Origin: UBA2241 sp963777895
GTDB lineage: Bacteria > Actinomycetota > Thermoleophilia > UBA2241
Length of the DNA: 64,000 nt
Direction of reading: 5' to 3'
Assembly (NCBI GenBank): GCA_963777895.1
Contig: CAVZSF010000004.1
Span: forward strand, 186,001 to 250,000
The notes beneath the pieces are model-generated. The model did not search any database, was not told the origin of the DNA, and was given only the letters and a program-made list of their open reading frames with translations. Numbering within the stretch: the stretch's first letter is position 1; each line of letters starts with the position of its first letter. Made by a program: the position numbers and the translations under genes. Shown piece by piece: positions 43,034-53,806 of this stretch.

Positions 43034-43191
43034 GTCAGCCGTGCTTACCGGATCGCTACCTTCCACTGAGCTTGGCTTGCACTATGGCACGCAGTTGATA
43101 CATTCCGCTCTCAGATTGTCAAAACACGAGGGCCGCCGGCACCGACGCCGGCCGGTCGCAGCAGCCGCCGCTTGAACGAGGAGGAGCAGCC

Positions 43192-44313
43192 ATGATCGTC
43201 GGTGTCCCGAAGGAGATCAAGAACGAGGAGTACCGCGTCGCGATGACGCCGATCGGCGTCAAGGAGTTCGTGCGCGCCGGCCATAACGTGCTCATCGAGG
43301 CGGGAGCCGGCGTGGGCTCCGGCTTCAGCGACGACCAGTACGCGGCCGCCGGCGCCCAGATGGTGCCCGTCGACGAGGTGTTCGCGCGCGCCGACATGAT
43401 CTACAAGGTCAAGGAGCCGCTGCCGAGCGAGTACGGCAAGTTCAAGCCCGGCCAGATCCTCTACACGTACCTGCATCTCGCCGCGGCGTACGCGCGCGAG
43501 CTCACCGACGGCATGCTGAAGGCCGACCTCCGCGGTATCGCCTTCGAGACGGTGGAGCCGGCCAACGGCTCCCACCCGCTGCTCTTCCCGATGAGCGAGG
43601 TCGCCGGCAAGCTGGCCATCCAGGCCGGCGCGACGCACCTGCAGAAGAACAACGGCGGCGAGGGCGTGCTGCTCGGCGGCGTGACCGGCGTGCCGCCGGC
43701 CAAGGTCGTCATCATCGGCGGCGGCACCGTCGGCACCAACGCCGCCAAGATCGCCGTCGGCATGGGCGCGCGCACCGTCGTCATGGACAAGAGCGCCGAG
43801 CGCCTCACCTACCTCGACGACGTCTTCGGCGGCCGCCTCGAGACCGTGCTCAGCACGGAGGCCGCCATCGAGCACGAGATCGCCGACGCCGACATCGTGG
43901 TCGGCGGCGTCCTGCTCCCGGGCGGCGCGCAGGCGCCCCATCTGGTGAAGCGCTTCATGCTCAAGGGCATGAGGCAGGGATCGGTGCTCGTCGACGTGGC
44001 GATCGATCAGGGCGGGTGCTTCGAGACCTCCAAGCCCACGACGCACACCGATCCGACCTACGTCATCGACGGCGTGATCCACTACTGCGTGGCCAACATG
44101 CCGGGAGCCGTCGCGCGCACCTCCACGATGGCGCTCGCCGGCGCGACCCTGCCGTACGGCCTGGCCATCGCCAAGAAGGGCTTCGAGCAGGCCGTGAAGG
44201 ATGACGTCGCGCTCGCCAAGGGCGTCAACGTCTACCGCGGCAAGCTCACCATCCCGAGCGTCGCCGAGGCCCACGGCCTGACCTACACGCCACTGGACAA
44301 AGCGCTCGCCTGA
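43192..44313 (+). CDS. ald: Alanine dehydrogenase
   Basis: Converts L-alanine to pyruvate and ammonia with NAD+, reversibly. Full length at 373 aa: MIVGVPKEIKNEEYRVAMTP start, VKEPLPSEY with the catalytic Lys, YLHLAAA with the catalytic His, VVIIGGGTVGTNAAKIAVGMGA (NAD site), VDVAIDQGGCFETSKPTTH with the catalytic Asp, and CVANMPGAVARTST. The ATG has gaggagga upstream. With the AsnC regulator before it and an AOR after it, a role in amino-acid catabolism is likely. Confidence 0.95.
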   Translation: MIVGVPKEIKNEEYRVAMTPIGVKEFVRAGHNVLIEAGAGVGSGFSDDQYAAAGAQMVPVDEVFARADMIYKVKEPLPSEYGKFKPGQILYTYLHLAAAYARELTDGMLKADLRGIAFETVEPANGSHPLLFPMSEVAGKLAIQAGATHLQKNNGGEGVLLGGVTGVPPAKVVIIGGGTVGTNAAKIAVGMGARTVVMDKSAERLTYLDDVFGGRLETVLSTEAAIEHEIADADIVVGGVLLPGGAQAPHLVKRFMLKGMRQGSVLVDVAIDQGGCFETSKPTTHTDPTYVIDGVIHYCVANMPGAVARTSTMALAGATLPYGLAIAKKGFEQAVKDDVALAKGVNVYRGKLTIPSVAEAHGLTYTPLDKALA

Positions 44314-44370
44314 ATCTCATATCGGGTACGCCGCGGCGAGTGGCGGGGTACCGCTGACTGTGCTTGAATC

Positions 44371-44400
44371 GAGCCGCGGCCGGCTTGCCGGCCGCGGCTC
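44371..44400 (+). terminator. Hairpin after ald
   Basis: A 13-bp perfect stem (44371-44383 with 44388-44400), loop cttg, no T run. Confidence 0.6.
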
Positions 44401-44495
44401 GCCCGTCCCCGGAGCGCGTTCACGCGGGGGCGATCGCACACGGGATCTGCAACCGGGCGCCGCCGGCCCCCGGGAGGGGACGAAAGGAGCAGCGC

Positions 44496-46259
44496 ATGGG
44501 TGACCTCCTGCGCATCGACCTCACCACCCGCACCGCCACCGAGGAGACGTTGCCCCCGGAGCTCATCCGCGAGTACATCGGCGCGAAGGGCATCGGCAGT
44601 CACCTCCTGCTGGAGGAGGTCGGCCCGGAGGTCGACCCGCTCAGCCCGCAGAACAAGATGTTCTTCTGCACGGGCCCGATCTCGGGCACGCAGATGTTCG
44701 GCAGCAACCGCTACGCGGTCTACTTCGCCTCACCGCTGACCGGTGGCTACTGCGAGTGTTACTCCGGCGGCGACGTCACGCCCCAGTTCGCCAAGACCGG
44801 CTACAAGGTCGTCGTGCTCGAGGGCGCCGCGGACAAGCCGGTCTACCTCGAGATCAGCCCGGACGGCGCGCGCTTCCACGATGCCGCCCACCTCTGGGGG
44901 CTCGGCACGTACGCCGCCGAAGAGCAGATGGTGGCGGCGACCGGCGTGCCCAAGGCGCAGGCCTGCGCGATCGGCCCCGCCGGCGAGAACCTGGTGCGCT
45001 TCGCGTGCATCGAGAACAACAAGTGGCACAGCCTGGGCCGTGGCGGCCCGGGAGCCGTGATGGGCTCGAAGAAGGTGAAGGGCATCGTCTTCCACGGCGA
45101 CCAGAAGGTCGAGGTCGCGCGTCCCGACGAGTTCAAGGCCCTCGTGAAGGACATGGCCGTCCGCGGTAAGGACGACGCGGGCGTCGCCGCCTACCGGCGC
45201 GGCGGCACCATCAACATGGTGCGCCTCATGAACGGACAGAACGCCTTCCCCACCCGCTATTGGCGCAAGGGCAGCGTCGAAGGCTTCGAGGCGCTGACCA
45301 CCGAGACGATGCTCGAGAAGTTCGACACCAAGAACAAGATCTGCCCGCCGTGCATGCTGCAGTGCGTGAAGCTCAACACGGTGCCCGATGGCCGGCACAA
45401 GGGCCTGCAGCTCGAAGGCCCCGAGTACGAGACGCACTACGTCTTCGGCGGCCTCTGCGAGATCCTCGACTTCGCCGAGGTGATGTGGCTCAACGACATC
45501 TGCGACGACATGGGCATCGACACGATGACGGCCGGCAACCTCTGCGCTCTCGCCATCGAGGCGTCGCAGCGCGGCCTCATCGACGAGAAGATGGACTTCG
45601 GCGACCCCGACGCCGTGGGCGGCTTCCTCATGAAGATGGTGAAGCGCGAGGGCGTCGGCGACATCTTCGCCGAGGGCGTCCTGAACGTCGAGAGGGAGAT
45701 CCCCGAGCTCAAGGGCATCGCTGTGCACGTGAAGGGCATGGAGCCCGCCGGCTACGACCCGCGCAAGATGTGGGGCATGGGCCTCGGCTTCATGACCGCC
45801 GCGCGCGGAGCGTGCCACCTGCGGGCGACCTTCTACAAGCCGGAGATCGCCGGCATGATCGAGCCGCGCACCACCGAGGCCAAGGTCCCTCTCTTCATCG
45901 ACTGGGAGGACCGCCTCTGCATCATGGACACGCTGGTCTACTGCCGCTTCTACCGCGACCTCGTGCAGTGGCCGTACATCACCCAGGTCGTCAACGCTGC
46001 GATCGGCACCGACTACTCAGAGGACGACCTCCACAAGGTGGCCAACCGCATCATCACCGAGACGCACCGCTTCAACGAGCTGCGCGGCTTCGGGCGCGAG
46101 AAGGAACAGCTCCCCAAGTGGGTCACCGAGACCCCGATGGAGGACACGGGCTGGACCTTCCCCGAGGAGGTCGCCGACGGGATGCTCGCCGAGTACTACG
46201 CGGCGCGCGGCTGGGAGAAGCCCGCGTGGCTTCAGGCCGGCGCCCCCGTGGCCGGGTAG
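44496..46259 (+). CDS. Aldehyde:ferredoxin oxidoreductase (tungsten pterin enzyme)
   Basis: A 587-aa AOR-family enzyme that oxidises aldehydes to acids with ferredoxin, using a tungsten bis-pterin and a [4Fe-4S] cluster. LLRIDLTTRTATEETLP and GAKGIGSHLLLEEV are the start signature. NNKWHSLGRGGPGAVMGSKKVKGI is the pterin-binding segment, and CPPCMLQC plus the Cys of LVYCRFYRD are the cluster ligands. EYETHYVFGGLCEILD and GMEPAGYDPRKMWGMGLGFMTAARGACHLR follow. ATG 44496 has aaaggagc upstream. After ald, it could oxidise aldehydes made from keto acids. It is a sign of anaerobic metabolism. Confidence 0.9.
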   Translation: MGDLLRIDLTTRTATEETLPPELIREYIGAKGIGSHLLLEEVGPEVDPLSPQNKMFFCTGPISGTQMFGSNRYAVYFASPLTGGYCECYSGGDVTPQFAKTGYKVVVLEGAADKPVYLEISPDGARFHDAAHLWGLGTYAAEEQMVAATGVPKAQACAIGPAGENLVRFACIENNKWHSLGRGGPGAVMGSKKVKGIVFHGDQKVEVARPDEFKALVKDMAVRGKDDAGVAAYRRGGTINMVRLMNGQNAFPTRYWRKGSVEGFEALTTETMLEKFDTKNKICPPCMLQCVKLNTVPDGRHKGLQLEGPEYETHYVFGGLCEILDFAEVMWLNDICDDMGIDTMTAGNLCALAIEASQRGLIDEKMDFGDPDAVGGFLMKMVKREGVGDIFAEGVLNVEREIPELKGIAVHVKGMEPAGYDPRKMWGMGLGFMTAARGACHLRATFYKPEIAGMIEPRTTEAKVPLFIDWEDRLCIMDTLVYCRFYRDLVQWPYITQVVNAAIGTDYSEDDLHKVANRIITETHRFNELRGFGREKEQLPKWVTETPMEDTGWTFPEEVADGMLAEYYAARGWEKPAWLQAGAPVAG

Positions 46260-46282
46260 CGGAGCCGAAGGAAGCGCACAAC

Positions 46283-46326
46283 GGCGGCGGGCCGGCGCCC
46301 TCCTCAGGGGGCGCCGGCCCGCCGCC
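46283..46326. terminator. Hairpin between convergent AOR and membrane-protein genes
   Basis: An 18-bp perfect G+C stem (46283-46300 with 46309-46326), 8-base loop; symmetrical, so it may serve both strands. Confidence 0.7.
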
Positions 46327-46332
46327 GTCTCG

Positions 46333-46671
46333 TCACCTGCCGAGGTAGGTGCGGAGCTTTCTGATCGGCTCGGTGGCGGCAGTGAACGCCTCGGCAACGA
46401 CCTGGAGACGCGCCAGCGTCGCCTGCAGGTGTTCGAGGTTCCGCTGGATCGCCAGCGCGTCGAGGGAGGCCTGCGTGGCACGATCCTGCGCGACCGCCGC
46501 CTTGCGGGTCAGCTCCGCCACCACTGGTCCCATGGTGCGCGCCATGCGCAGGGCGCGGCGCGCCGTGCGCCACGTCGCGTAGCCGAGGTAGGCGAACACC
46601 GCGATCACGAGGCCGAGGCTCGCCAAGCCGACGATGAGAAGGACCAAGCCGCTGATTTGAAACGAGGTCAC
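46333..46671 (-). CDS. Small membrane-anchored coiled-coil protein (DUF948-like)
   Basis: A 112-aa protein with one N-terminal transmembrane helix (residues 8-31, GLVLLIVGLASLGLVIAVFAYLGY) followed by a basic turn (RTARRALRMAR) and a long helical region likely to form a coiled coil (VVAELTRKAAVAQDRATQASLDALAIQRNLEHLQATLARLQ). The layout resembles DUF948 and similar envelope or cell-division accessory proteins. No function can be assigned. It converges with the AOR gene. Confidence 0.6.
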   Translation of the reverse strand: MTSFQISGLVLLIVGLASLGLVIAVFAYLGYATWRTARRALRMARTMGPVVAELTRKAAVAQDRATQASLDALAIQRNLEHLQATLARLQVVAEAFTAATEPIRKLRTYLGR

Positions 46672-46742
46672 GGGGTTAGTCTACGCCGAATCGCATCCGG
46701 TCAAGCAGATGGTCGGCCCTGTGTGAGAGATGTGGCCGTCGG

Positions 46743-47870
46743 TCAGGGCAGGCGCACGGGGTAGCGCTTGGCGAGAGTGCAGCCCCTGCCGGCGAGCACG
46801 CTGACCTTCACCACGTCGCCCGTGTGTGGCGCCTCGATGAAGAGCCCGGCGCCGGCGTAGATGCCGACGTGGTGGTAGAACGACGGCCCGCCGAAGAACA
46901 CGAGGTCGGCGGGCTGGAGCTCGTCGAGGGTCACCAGCTCGCCGAGGTGTGCCTGCATGCTCGAGCCGTGGGGCAGGACGACCCCGAACTTCGCGTAGAC
47001 GTAGGTCACGAGACCGGAGCAGTCGAAGCCGTTCGGGGAGGCGCCGCCCCACACGTAGGGCACCCCGAGCCAGCGCATCGTCTCGCGCAGCACGGCGATC
47101 TGTGCCGGCGAACCCTGGATGGAGTCGAGGGCGACGCCCGCCTCGCGCGCGAGGCGCTCGGCAGCGGCCGCCGCCTCGCGCCGTTCCTGCGCGAGCAGCT
47201 TCTTGATGCGGTCGTCCAGGCCGCGCAGGATCGCCTGGCGCTGCGCGAGCTGGTCCTCGACGACGGCGCGCTTCTCGCGCAACTCGAACTCGTCCTCGAG
47301 CGCCTGTTCGCGGCGCGCCGCGATGGCCTCCTCGAGGGCGGCGATCTGCCCCGTGAGCTGCTCCACGTCGGCGACCGTCGTCGCGTCGGCCTGCGAGATG
47401 CGGTGGTAGAAGTCGAGCTGCATCGTGATGTCGGTGAGACTGTCGGACCCGAGCAGCACGTCGAGCAGACTGAGCCTGCCCGTCTTGTACATCTGCGTCA
47501 TGCGCTCGCCGAGCACGGTCTGCGCCGCGTCCAGCCTGATCTGCGCCGCCTGCAGATCGACGCGCGCCTGCCCGAGCTGGACGTTCAGCTCGTCGAGCTT
47601 CGCCCGGGCCGCGTCGTATTCCTCTACGGACCGGGCCATACGCTCGTCGAGACGGTCGATCTGGGCGCGCACCTCGCGCGCCTGCGTCTGCAGGTCGCCG
47701 ACGCTGGTGTGGGTGCCGAAGGTGAGGCCGGGGGTCGCGGCCGCGGCGGTGGGGAGCACGAGCGCCGCGGCGCTGGAGAGCCCGAGCGCCGCGGCCGCCA
47801 CCAGGACGGCGGTGAGCAGGCGCACGACGCGTGCCCCGCTCTCGCTCGACCCGGTTGCCCTGCGTTGCAC
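46743..47870 (-). CDS. Secreted NlpC/P60 peptidoglycan endopeptidase with coiled coil
   Basis: A 375-aa cell-wall hydrolase. A signal peptide (residues 17-45) is followed by about 190 residues of coiled coil with two helical arms (about 57-130 and 160-230), as in RipA/PcsB-like proteins. The C-terminal NlpC/P60 domain has Cys in NGFDCSGLVTYVYAKFG, His in YHHVGIYAGAGLF and a third polar residue in IEAPHTGD. It cuts D-Glu-mDAP-type bonds in peptidoglycan, probably at division, with the coiled coil as an autoinhibitory arm. GTG 47870 has ggagggg close by. Confidence 0.88.
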   Translation of the reverse strand: MQRRATGSSESGARVVRLLTAVLVAAAALGLSSAAALVLPTAAAATPGLTFGTHTSVGDLQTQAREVRAQIDRLDERMARSVEEYDAARAKLDELNVQLGQARVDLQAAQIRLDAAQTVLGERMTQMYKTGRLSLLDVLLGSDSLTDITMQLDFYHRISQADATTVADVEQLTGQIAALEEAIAARREQALEDEFELREKRAVVEDQLAQRQAILRGLDDRIKKLLAQERREAAAAAERLAREAGVALDSIQGSPAQIAVLRETMRWLGVPYVWGGASPNGFDCSGLVTYVYAKFGVVLPHGSSMQAHLGELVTLDELQPADLVFFGGPSFYHHVGIYAGAGLFIEAPHTGDVVKVSVLAGRGCTLAKRYPVRLP

Positions 47871-47974
47871 GTCCCCTCCGTGATCGCTCGCGGACGCCGT
47901 CGCGTTCCTCGAAGTGTATCGGACGTCCGGCGAGATTCTGTACGCGGGCCGAGGCTGATCCCCTGCCGGCCCGC

Positions 47975-48004
47975 TTTACAATCGGCGGGGGACTCGTCTA
48001 AACT
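47975..48004 (+). promoter_or_regulatory. Promoter of the initiator tRNA
   Basis: TTTACA (47975-47980) and TAAACT (47999-48004), spacer 18, 15 bases before the tRNA. Confidence 0.6.
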
Positions 48005-48018
48005 ACCTGTCCTTACGT

Positions 48019-48095
<77 letters not shown>

Positions 48096-48104
48096 AAGCC
48101 TTCC

Positions 48105-48134
48105 GGGGCGCCCGTTCGGGCGCCCTTTGCTTTT
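48105..48134 (+). terminator. Terminator of the tRNA gene
   Basis: An 8-bp stem gggcgccc/gggcgccc with loop gttc, then tttgctttt: one of the few sites in the window with a real T run. Confidence 0.85.
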
Positions 48135-48205
48135 CTCGGACTGCGTGTGGAAGCCGGAATGCTTGGGAAGAAGTGGCCACCGTCATCTTCCTACGGGAGG
48201 CCCGT

Positions 48206-48958
48206 ATGCCCCTTTCCAAACAGCTCGGCGCCGAGTTCATCGGCACGTTCGGACTCGTCCTCGGCGGCGTGGGCGCCGCCGTCCTCGGCCTGTCGATGGA
48301 CGGCAACATCGGCATCCTCGGAGTAGCGCTCGCCTTCGGTCTGACGGTCGTGACCGGCGCCTACGCCCTCGGCCACATCTCGGGCGGCCACTTCAATCCG
48401 GCGGTCTCCCTCGGGCTCTGGCTCGGCGGCAGGTTCCCCGCCGCAAAGCTGGTGCCCTACTGGATCGCCCAGGTCCTCGGCGCCATCGCCGCGTCCGCGG
48501 TCATCTACGCGATCGCCAGCGGCAAGGACGGCTTCTCGACGTCGGCCGGCTTCGCGTCGAACGGCTACGGCGACCACTCGCCGGCGGGTTACTCGCTGCT
48601 GGCGGCCATCATCGTCGAGGTCGTGCTGACGGCGATGTTCGTGCTCGTCATCCACGGCGCCACCGACCGGCTCGCATCCGGCGGCTTCGCGCCGCTGGCC
48701 ATCGGGCTCATGCTGACCCTGATCCACCTCGTCAGCATCCCGGTGACCAACACCTCGGTGAACCCGGCGCGGAGCATCGGCCCGGCCCTGTTCGCCGGCG
48801 GGTGGGCCTTGAGCCAGCTCTGGGTCTTCATCGTCTTCCCGCTGCTGGGCGGCGCGATCGGCGGCCTGCTCTATCGCGCCTTGTTCACGCCGTCGGCAGA
48901 GGGTGCGGAGACCGAAGGCACGACACCGGTGATCCCTGAGGCGCGGCTCGAGTCGTAG
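48206..48958 (+). CDS. aqpZ: Aquaporin Z-like water channel
   Basis: A 250-aa MIP-family channel with six membrane helices and two NPA boxes (GGHFNPAVSLGL and NTSVNPARSIGPAL). The selectivity filter fits water rather than glycerol: His 15 residues and Thr 6 residues before the second-box Arg, as in AqpZ (HLVSIPVTNTSVNPAR). ATG 48206 follows gggagg with 5-base spacing. A 16-residue acidic cytosolic tail ends the protein. A strong hairpin follows the stop. Confidence 0.92.
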   Translation: MPLSKQLGAEFIGTFGLVLGGVGAAVLGLSMDGNIGILGVALAFGLTVVTGAYALGHISGGHFNPAVSLGLWLGGRFPAAKLVPYWIAQVLGAIAASAVIYAIASGKDGFSTSAGFASNGYGDHSPAGYSLLAAIIVEVVLTAMFVLVIHGATDRLASGGFAPLAIGLMLTLIHLVSIPVTNTSVNPARSIGPALFAGGWALSQLWVFIVFPLLGGAIGGLLYRALFTPSAEGAETEGTTPVIPEARLES

Positions 48959-48979
48959 CCGTCGCATCCGGTAAGGCGG

Positions 48980-49014
48980 AAGAGGCGGGGCCTGCCTGGC
49001 AGGCCCCGCCTCTT
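48980..49014 (+). terminator. Hairpin after aqpZ
   Basis: Inverted repeat of 17 bases per arm (48980-48996 with 48998-49014) with almost no loop, followed by ctcgttc. A near-perfect dyad. Confidence 0.72.
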
Positions 49015-49025
49015 CTCGTTCGGCC

Positions 49026-49135
49026 CGCGACACGGCAGCCTCCCGCCCTACTCTGTACGCCCGCTCCACGGCAGCCGCCCCGTCCTTCTCCTTACGCTCG
49101 CGCCACGGCAGTCGTCCCGACCCCTTTGCTATGCT
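49026..49135 (+). repeat. Three imperfect tandem repeats, about 37 bases each
   Basis: Units at 49026-49060, 49061-49097 and 49099-49135 share cacggcag followed by a C-rich part and a (t)tacgc-like end. The octamer recurs at 49031, 49067 and 49104. They fill the gap between aqpZ and the DsrE-like gene, and the last unit runs into a tatgct that could be a -10 box. Confidence 0.75.
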
Positions 49136-49182
49136 CGGCGCATCGCCGACCACGCTTCCGCGGCGAAGCGAAAGGAGCCTGG

Positions 49183-49530
49183 ATGAATGCCCTGCTCGTC
49201 GTGAGCACGCCGCCCTACGGCAGTGAAGGCCCGTACAACGCCCTGCGCCTGGCGGACGCTCTCGCCTTGCGCGACGAGACCGTGGAGATCTTCCTGATGG
49301 GCGACGGCGTGCACGCGGCGCGGGCGGGCCAGGAGCCACGCGAGGCGCACGTTTCGCTGGAGCACATGCTGCGAGGTCTCCTCGAGCGCGGCGTAGGGAT
49401 CTCCTGCTGCGGCACCTGCTGCAGGAGTCGCGGGCTCGGCGAGCACGACCTCGTTGCAGGCGTCCACGTGCGCACCATCCACGACTTGGCGGCGTCGCTC
49501 GCGGCCTGCGACCGATCGCTCGCCTTCTGA
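49183..49530 (+). CDS. DsrE/DsrF-like sulfur relay family protein
   Basis: A 115-aa alpha/beta protein of the DsrE/YchN fold. ALLVVSTPPYGSEGPYNALRLADALALRDETVEIFLMGDGV is the usual first half, and ISCCGTCCRSRG provides clustered cysteines at the site where DsrE proteins carry persulfide. Members act in sulfur transfer or have unknown roles. ATG 49183 has aaaggag 8 bases upstream. It lies 17 bases before tilS and may be co-transcribed with it. Confidence 0.8.
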   Translation: MNALLVVSTPPYGSEGPYNALRLADALALRDETVEIFLMGDGVHAARAGQEPREAHVSLEHMLRGLLERGVGISCCGTCCRSRGLGEHDLVAGVHVRTIHDLAASLAACDRSLAF

Positions 49531-49547
49531 GCGCTTCTCGCTGAGCG

Positions 49548-51101
49548 ATGGCCGGCGTCCGCGAACTGGAGCAGCGTGTCCTGAGCTTCGTGCGCCGCGA
49601 AGCCGTCCTGCGGCCGGACGAGCCCGTCCTGCTGCTGCTCTCCGGGGGAGCGGACTCGATGGCGATGCTCTCCCTGACGCGGCTCGTCGACCGGCGTCTG
49701 CGACTGGGGCTGCATCTCGCGGCGTTGCACGTGGACTACGGGCTGCGGGGCGAAGAGTCCTCACGGGATCGCGAGATCGTGGAGGCCGCCTGCCTCGAGA
49801 CCGGCGTCGCGCTCGAGGTCGTCCGGCTCGAAGGGCGGCTGCGGGGAGCGAACTTCCAGGCGCGCGCCCGAGAGTTGCGCTACGAGCGGGCGCGCGAACT
49901 GTGTGCCGAGCGGGGCTTCGACACGATCGCGATCGCCCACAACCGCGACGACCAAGCCGAGACCATCCTCTACCGGCTGACGAAATACGCGTCGCCGCTC
50001 GCCGTCGCCGGGATGCGGCCGCGCGAGGCCGCCGGCCCGGAGAGGCCGGCCCTGGCGCGGCCGCTGCTCTGTCTCGGCGCCGGCGAGGTGCGCGCGTACT
50101 GCGCGGCCCGCGGCATCGCCTACGGCGAGGACGTGACCAACGCCGCGCCGCTGTACGCGCGAAACCTGCTGCGCCTCGAGGTTCTGCCGCGCCTCGCGCA
50201 GATCAACCCCCGCGTGGCCGAGACGCTCGCCGCCGGGGCCGAGCTCGCGGCGGCGGAGCGCGACGTCCTTGCGGAGGCGGTCGCCCAGGCGTGGGAGCGG
50301 GCGGCGCGGCCGGCCGGCGAGGGTGAGACGGCGCTCGCCGTCGACGCCCTTGCCGCGGAGCCGCGCGCCCTGCGCCTGCTCTGCCTGCGCGAGCTGGCCA
50401 GACAGGCTTTGGGGCGCGACGCTCTCGTCGAACGCCGGCTCGTGGACGGGCTCGACCGCCTTGCCGGGCGTGCCGACGACGCGGGACGCGTCGACCTCGG
50501 CGGTGGGTGGGAGGTGGCGCGCGGCGGCGGCCTGCTGCGCCTGCGCCGCCGCCGCGCGCCTCACGCGTGCGCGCCCGTCCACCTAATCCTTCCGCCGCCT
50601 GCGGGCTCGGCTGCGAAGGGATTCACGACGCCGGACGCGGCGGGGGTCCTGCGGGCGCGGGACGACGCGGAGGGCCGACAGCCGTCTGCCGCCGCGGCTC
50701 GCAATGAGGCGGTCGAGCCTTTCGCCTCGCTCGCGTTCTGCGGCCGTCGCTACGAGGCGCGGCTGGTCTCCGGAGGGATGCCTCCGCCGAAGGCTTCAAG
50801 GGCCCTGCAGGCATGGGTCGGCCTTGACGAGCGGCCGCGACAGGTCGTGCTGCGCCACGCGCGCCGCGGCGACCGGTTCCAGCCGCTCGGCCAGCCCGCC
50901 GCGACCACCGTGGCCCGCTTTCTCGCCGCCGCCCGCGTGCCGCTGGACGACCGCGCCGTCGCGCTCGTCCTCGAGATCGACGGCGCGGTCGTCTGGGTCG
51001 GCTACGCCCGCGGCGGGCAACGGCTGGGAAGGGTTGCGCAGCCGCGGCGGGTGACCGAAAGTACAGCCCTGACCTTCCACCTCGCGGAGGAGGACGCGTG
51101 A
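49548..51101 (+). CDS. tilS: tRNA(Ile)-lysidine synthetase
   Basis: Modifies C34 of the tRNA-Ile that reads AUA, using lysine and ATP. The PP-loop LLLLSGGADSMAML is at residues 28-41. The catalytic core includes LHVDYGLRGEESSRDRE, IAIAHNRDDQAETILYRL and YARNLLRLEVLPRLAQINP. The C-terminal TilS domain ends with VVLRHARRGDRFQPLGQPAATTVARFLAAARVPLDDR. At 517 aa it is longer than usual because of a poorly conserved middle (about residues 345-395). Its stop overlaps the hpt start by 4 bases, a standard actinobacterial pairing. Confidence 0.92.
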   Translation: MAGVRELEQRVLSFVRREAVLRPDEPVLLLLSGGADSMAMLSLTRLVDRRLRLGLHLAALHVDYGLRGEESSRDREIVEAACLETGVALEVVRLEGRLRGANFQARARELRYERARELCAERGFDTIAIAHNRDDQAETILYRLTKYASPLAVAGMRPREAAGPERPALARPLLCLGAGEVRAYCAARGIAYGEDVTNAAPLYARNLLRLEVLPRLAQINPRVAETLAAGAELAAAERDVLAEAVAQAWERAARPAGEGETALAVDALAAEPRALRLLCLRELARQALGRDALVERRLVDGLDRLAGRADDAGRVDLGGGWEVARGGGLLRLRRRRAPHACAPVHLILPPPAGSAAKGFTTPDAAGVLRARDDAEGRQPSAAAARNEAVEPFASLAFCGRRYEARLVSGGMPPPKASRALQAWVGLDERPRQVVLRHARRGDRFQPLGQPAATTVARFLAAARVPLDDRAVALVLEIDGAVVWVGYARGGQRLGRVAQPRRVTESTALTFHLAEEDA

Positions 51102-51664
51102 CCGACCCCATCTCCCATGTCCTGGTGAGCAAGGAGGACCTGAGCGCGCGCATCGACGCCATCGCCGGCCAGATCTCCAAGGACTATGCGGGCAAGGAGC
51201 TGCTGCTCGTCGGCGTGCTCAAGGGGGCCGTGTTCTTCATGGCCGACCTTGCCCGGCGGCTGACCGTCCCCTGCGCCCTGGACTTCATGGCCGTCTCGAG
51301 CTACGGCTCGTCGACCGACTCCTCCGGGGTGGTCCGCATCCTCAAGGACCTCGACAGCGAGATCGAGGGCCGCGACGTGCTCATCGTCGAGGACATCATC
51401 GACTCGGGTCTCACGCTCAGCTATCTCCTCAAGAACCTGCGCTCGCGCAAGCCCGCCTCGCTCGAGATCTGCGCCCTGCTCACCAAGCCGTCGCGGCGCA
51501 CGGCGCACATCCACTGCAAGTACGTCGGCTTCGAGATCCCGAACGAGTTCGTCGTCGGCTACGGCCTCGACTACGCGGAGCGCTACCGCACCCTCGACTT
51601 CATCGGCGTGCTCACGCCGGAGGCGGTGGCGGCCGTCAGCGAGCGGGCCGACGGCCTGCTCTGA
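51098..51664 (+). CDS. hpt: Hypoxanthine phosphoribosyltransferase
   Basis: Salvages hypoxanthine and guanine to IMP and GMP with PRPP. Full length at 188 aa: VGVLKGAVFFMADLAR (pyrophosphate loop), FMAVSSYGSSTDSSG (flexible loop), VLIVEDIIDSGLTLSYLL (PRPP motif with Glu-Asp), and YVGFEIPNEFVVGYGLDYAERYR for purine binding. GTG 51098 overlaps the tilS stop. A terminator-like hairpin lies before the next gene, ftsH. Confidence 0.95.
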   Translation: MTDPISHVLVSKEDLSARIDAIAGQISKDYAGKELLLVGVLKGAVFFMADLARRLTVPCALDFMAVSSYGSSTDSSGVVRILKDLDSEIEGRDVLIVEDIIDSGLTLSYLLKNLRSRKPASLEICALLTKPSRRTAHIHCKYVGFEIPNEFVVGYGLDYAERYRTLDFIGVLTPEAVAAVSERADGLL

Positions 51665-51742
51665 CGGCCGCCCCCACAGGCTCGTTCATTCGGCCACGAC
51701 ACGGTCCGCGCGGGCTTCTTTGAGGCCACCGCGGGGTATGCT

Positions 51743-51775
51743 ACCCTCCGAACAGGTGGTCGGAGGGTGCTTTTA
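51743..51775 (+). terminator. Terminator-like hairpin in the hpt-ftsH gap
   Basis: A 9-bp stem (51743-51751 with 51760-51768), 8-base loop, then gctttta. A TATGCT -10-like box (51737-51742) lies directly before it, so it could be a terminator for hpt, an attenuator in an ftsH leader, or both. Confidence 0.6.
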
Positions 51776-51817
51776 CCCTGCCCCTGTGGGCCATCCCCAA
51801 CCCAGTGAAGGGCGAAC

Positions 51818-53779
<1,962 letters not shown>

Positions 53780-53806
53780 GGCACGGCCGAGGCGACGTCG
53801 CCACAC

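Noticed and set aside
49026..49135. CRISPR array
   Set aside because: Only three units, joined without unique spacers and degenerate outside an 8-base core; no cas genes in the window.
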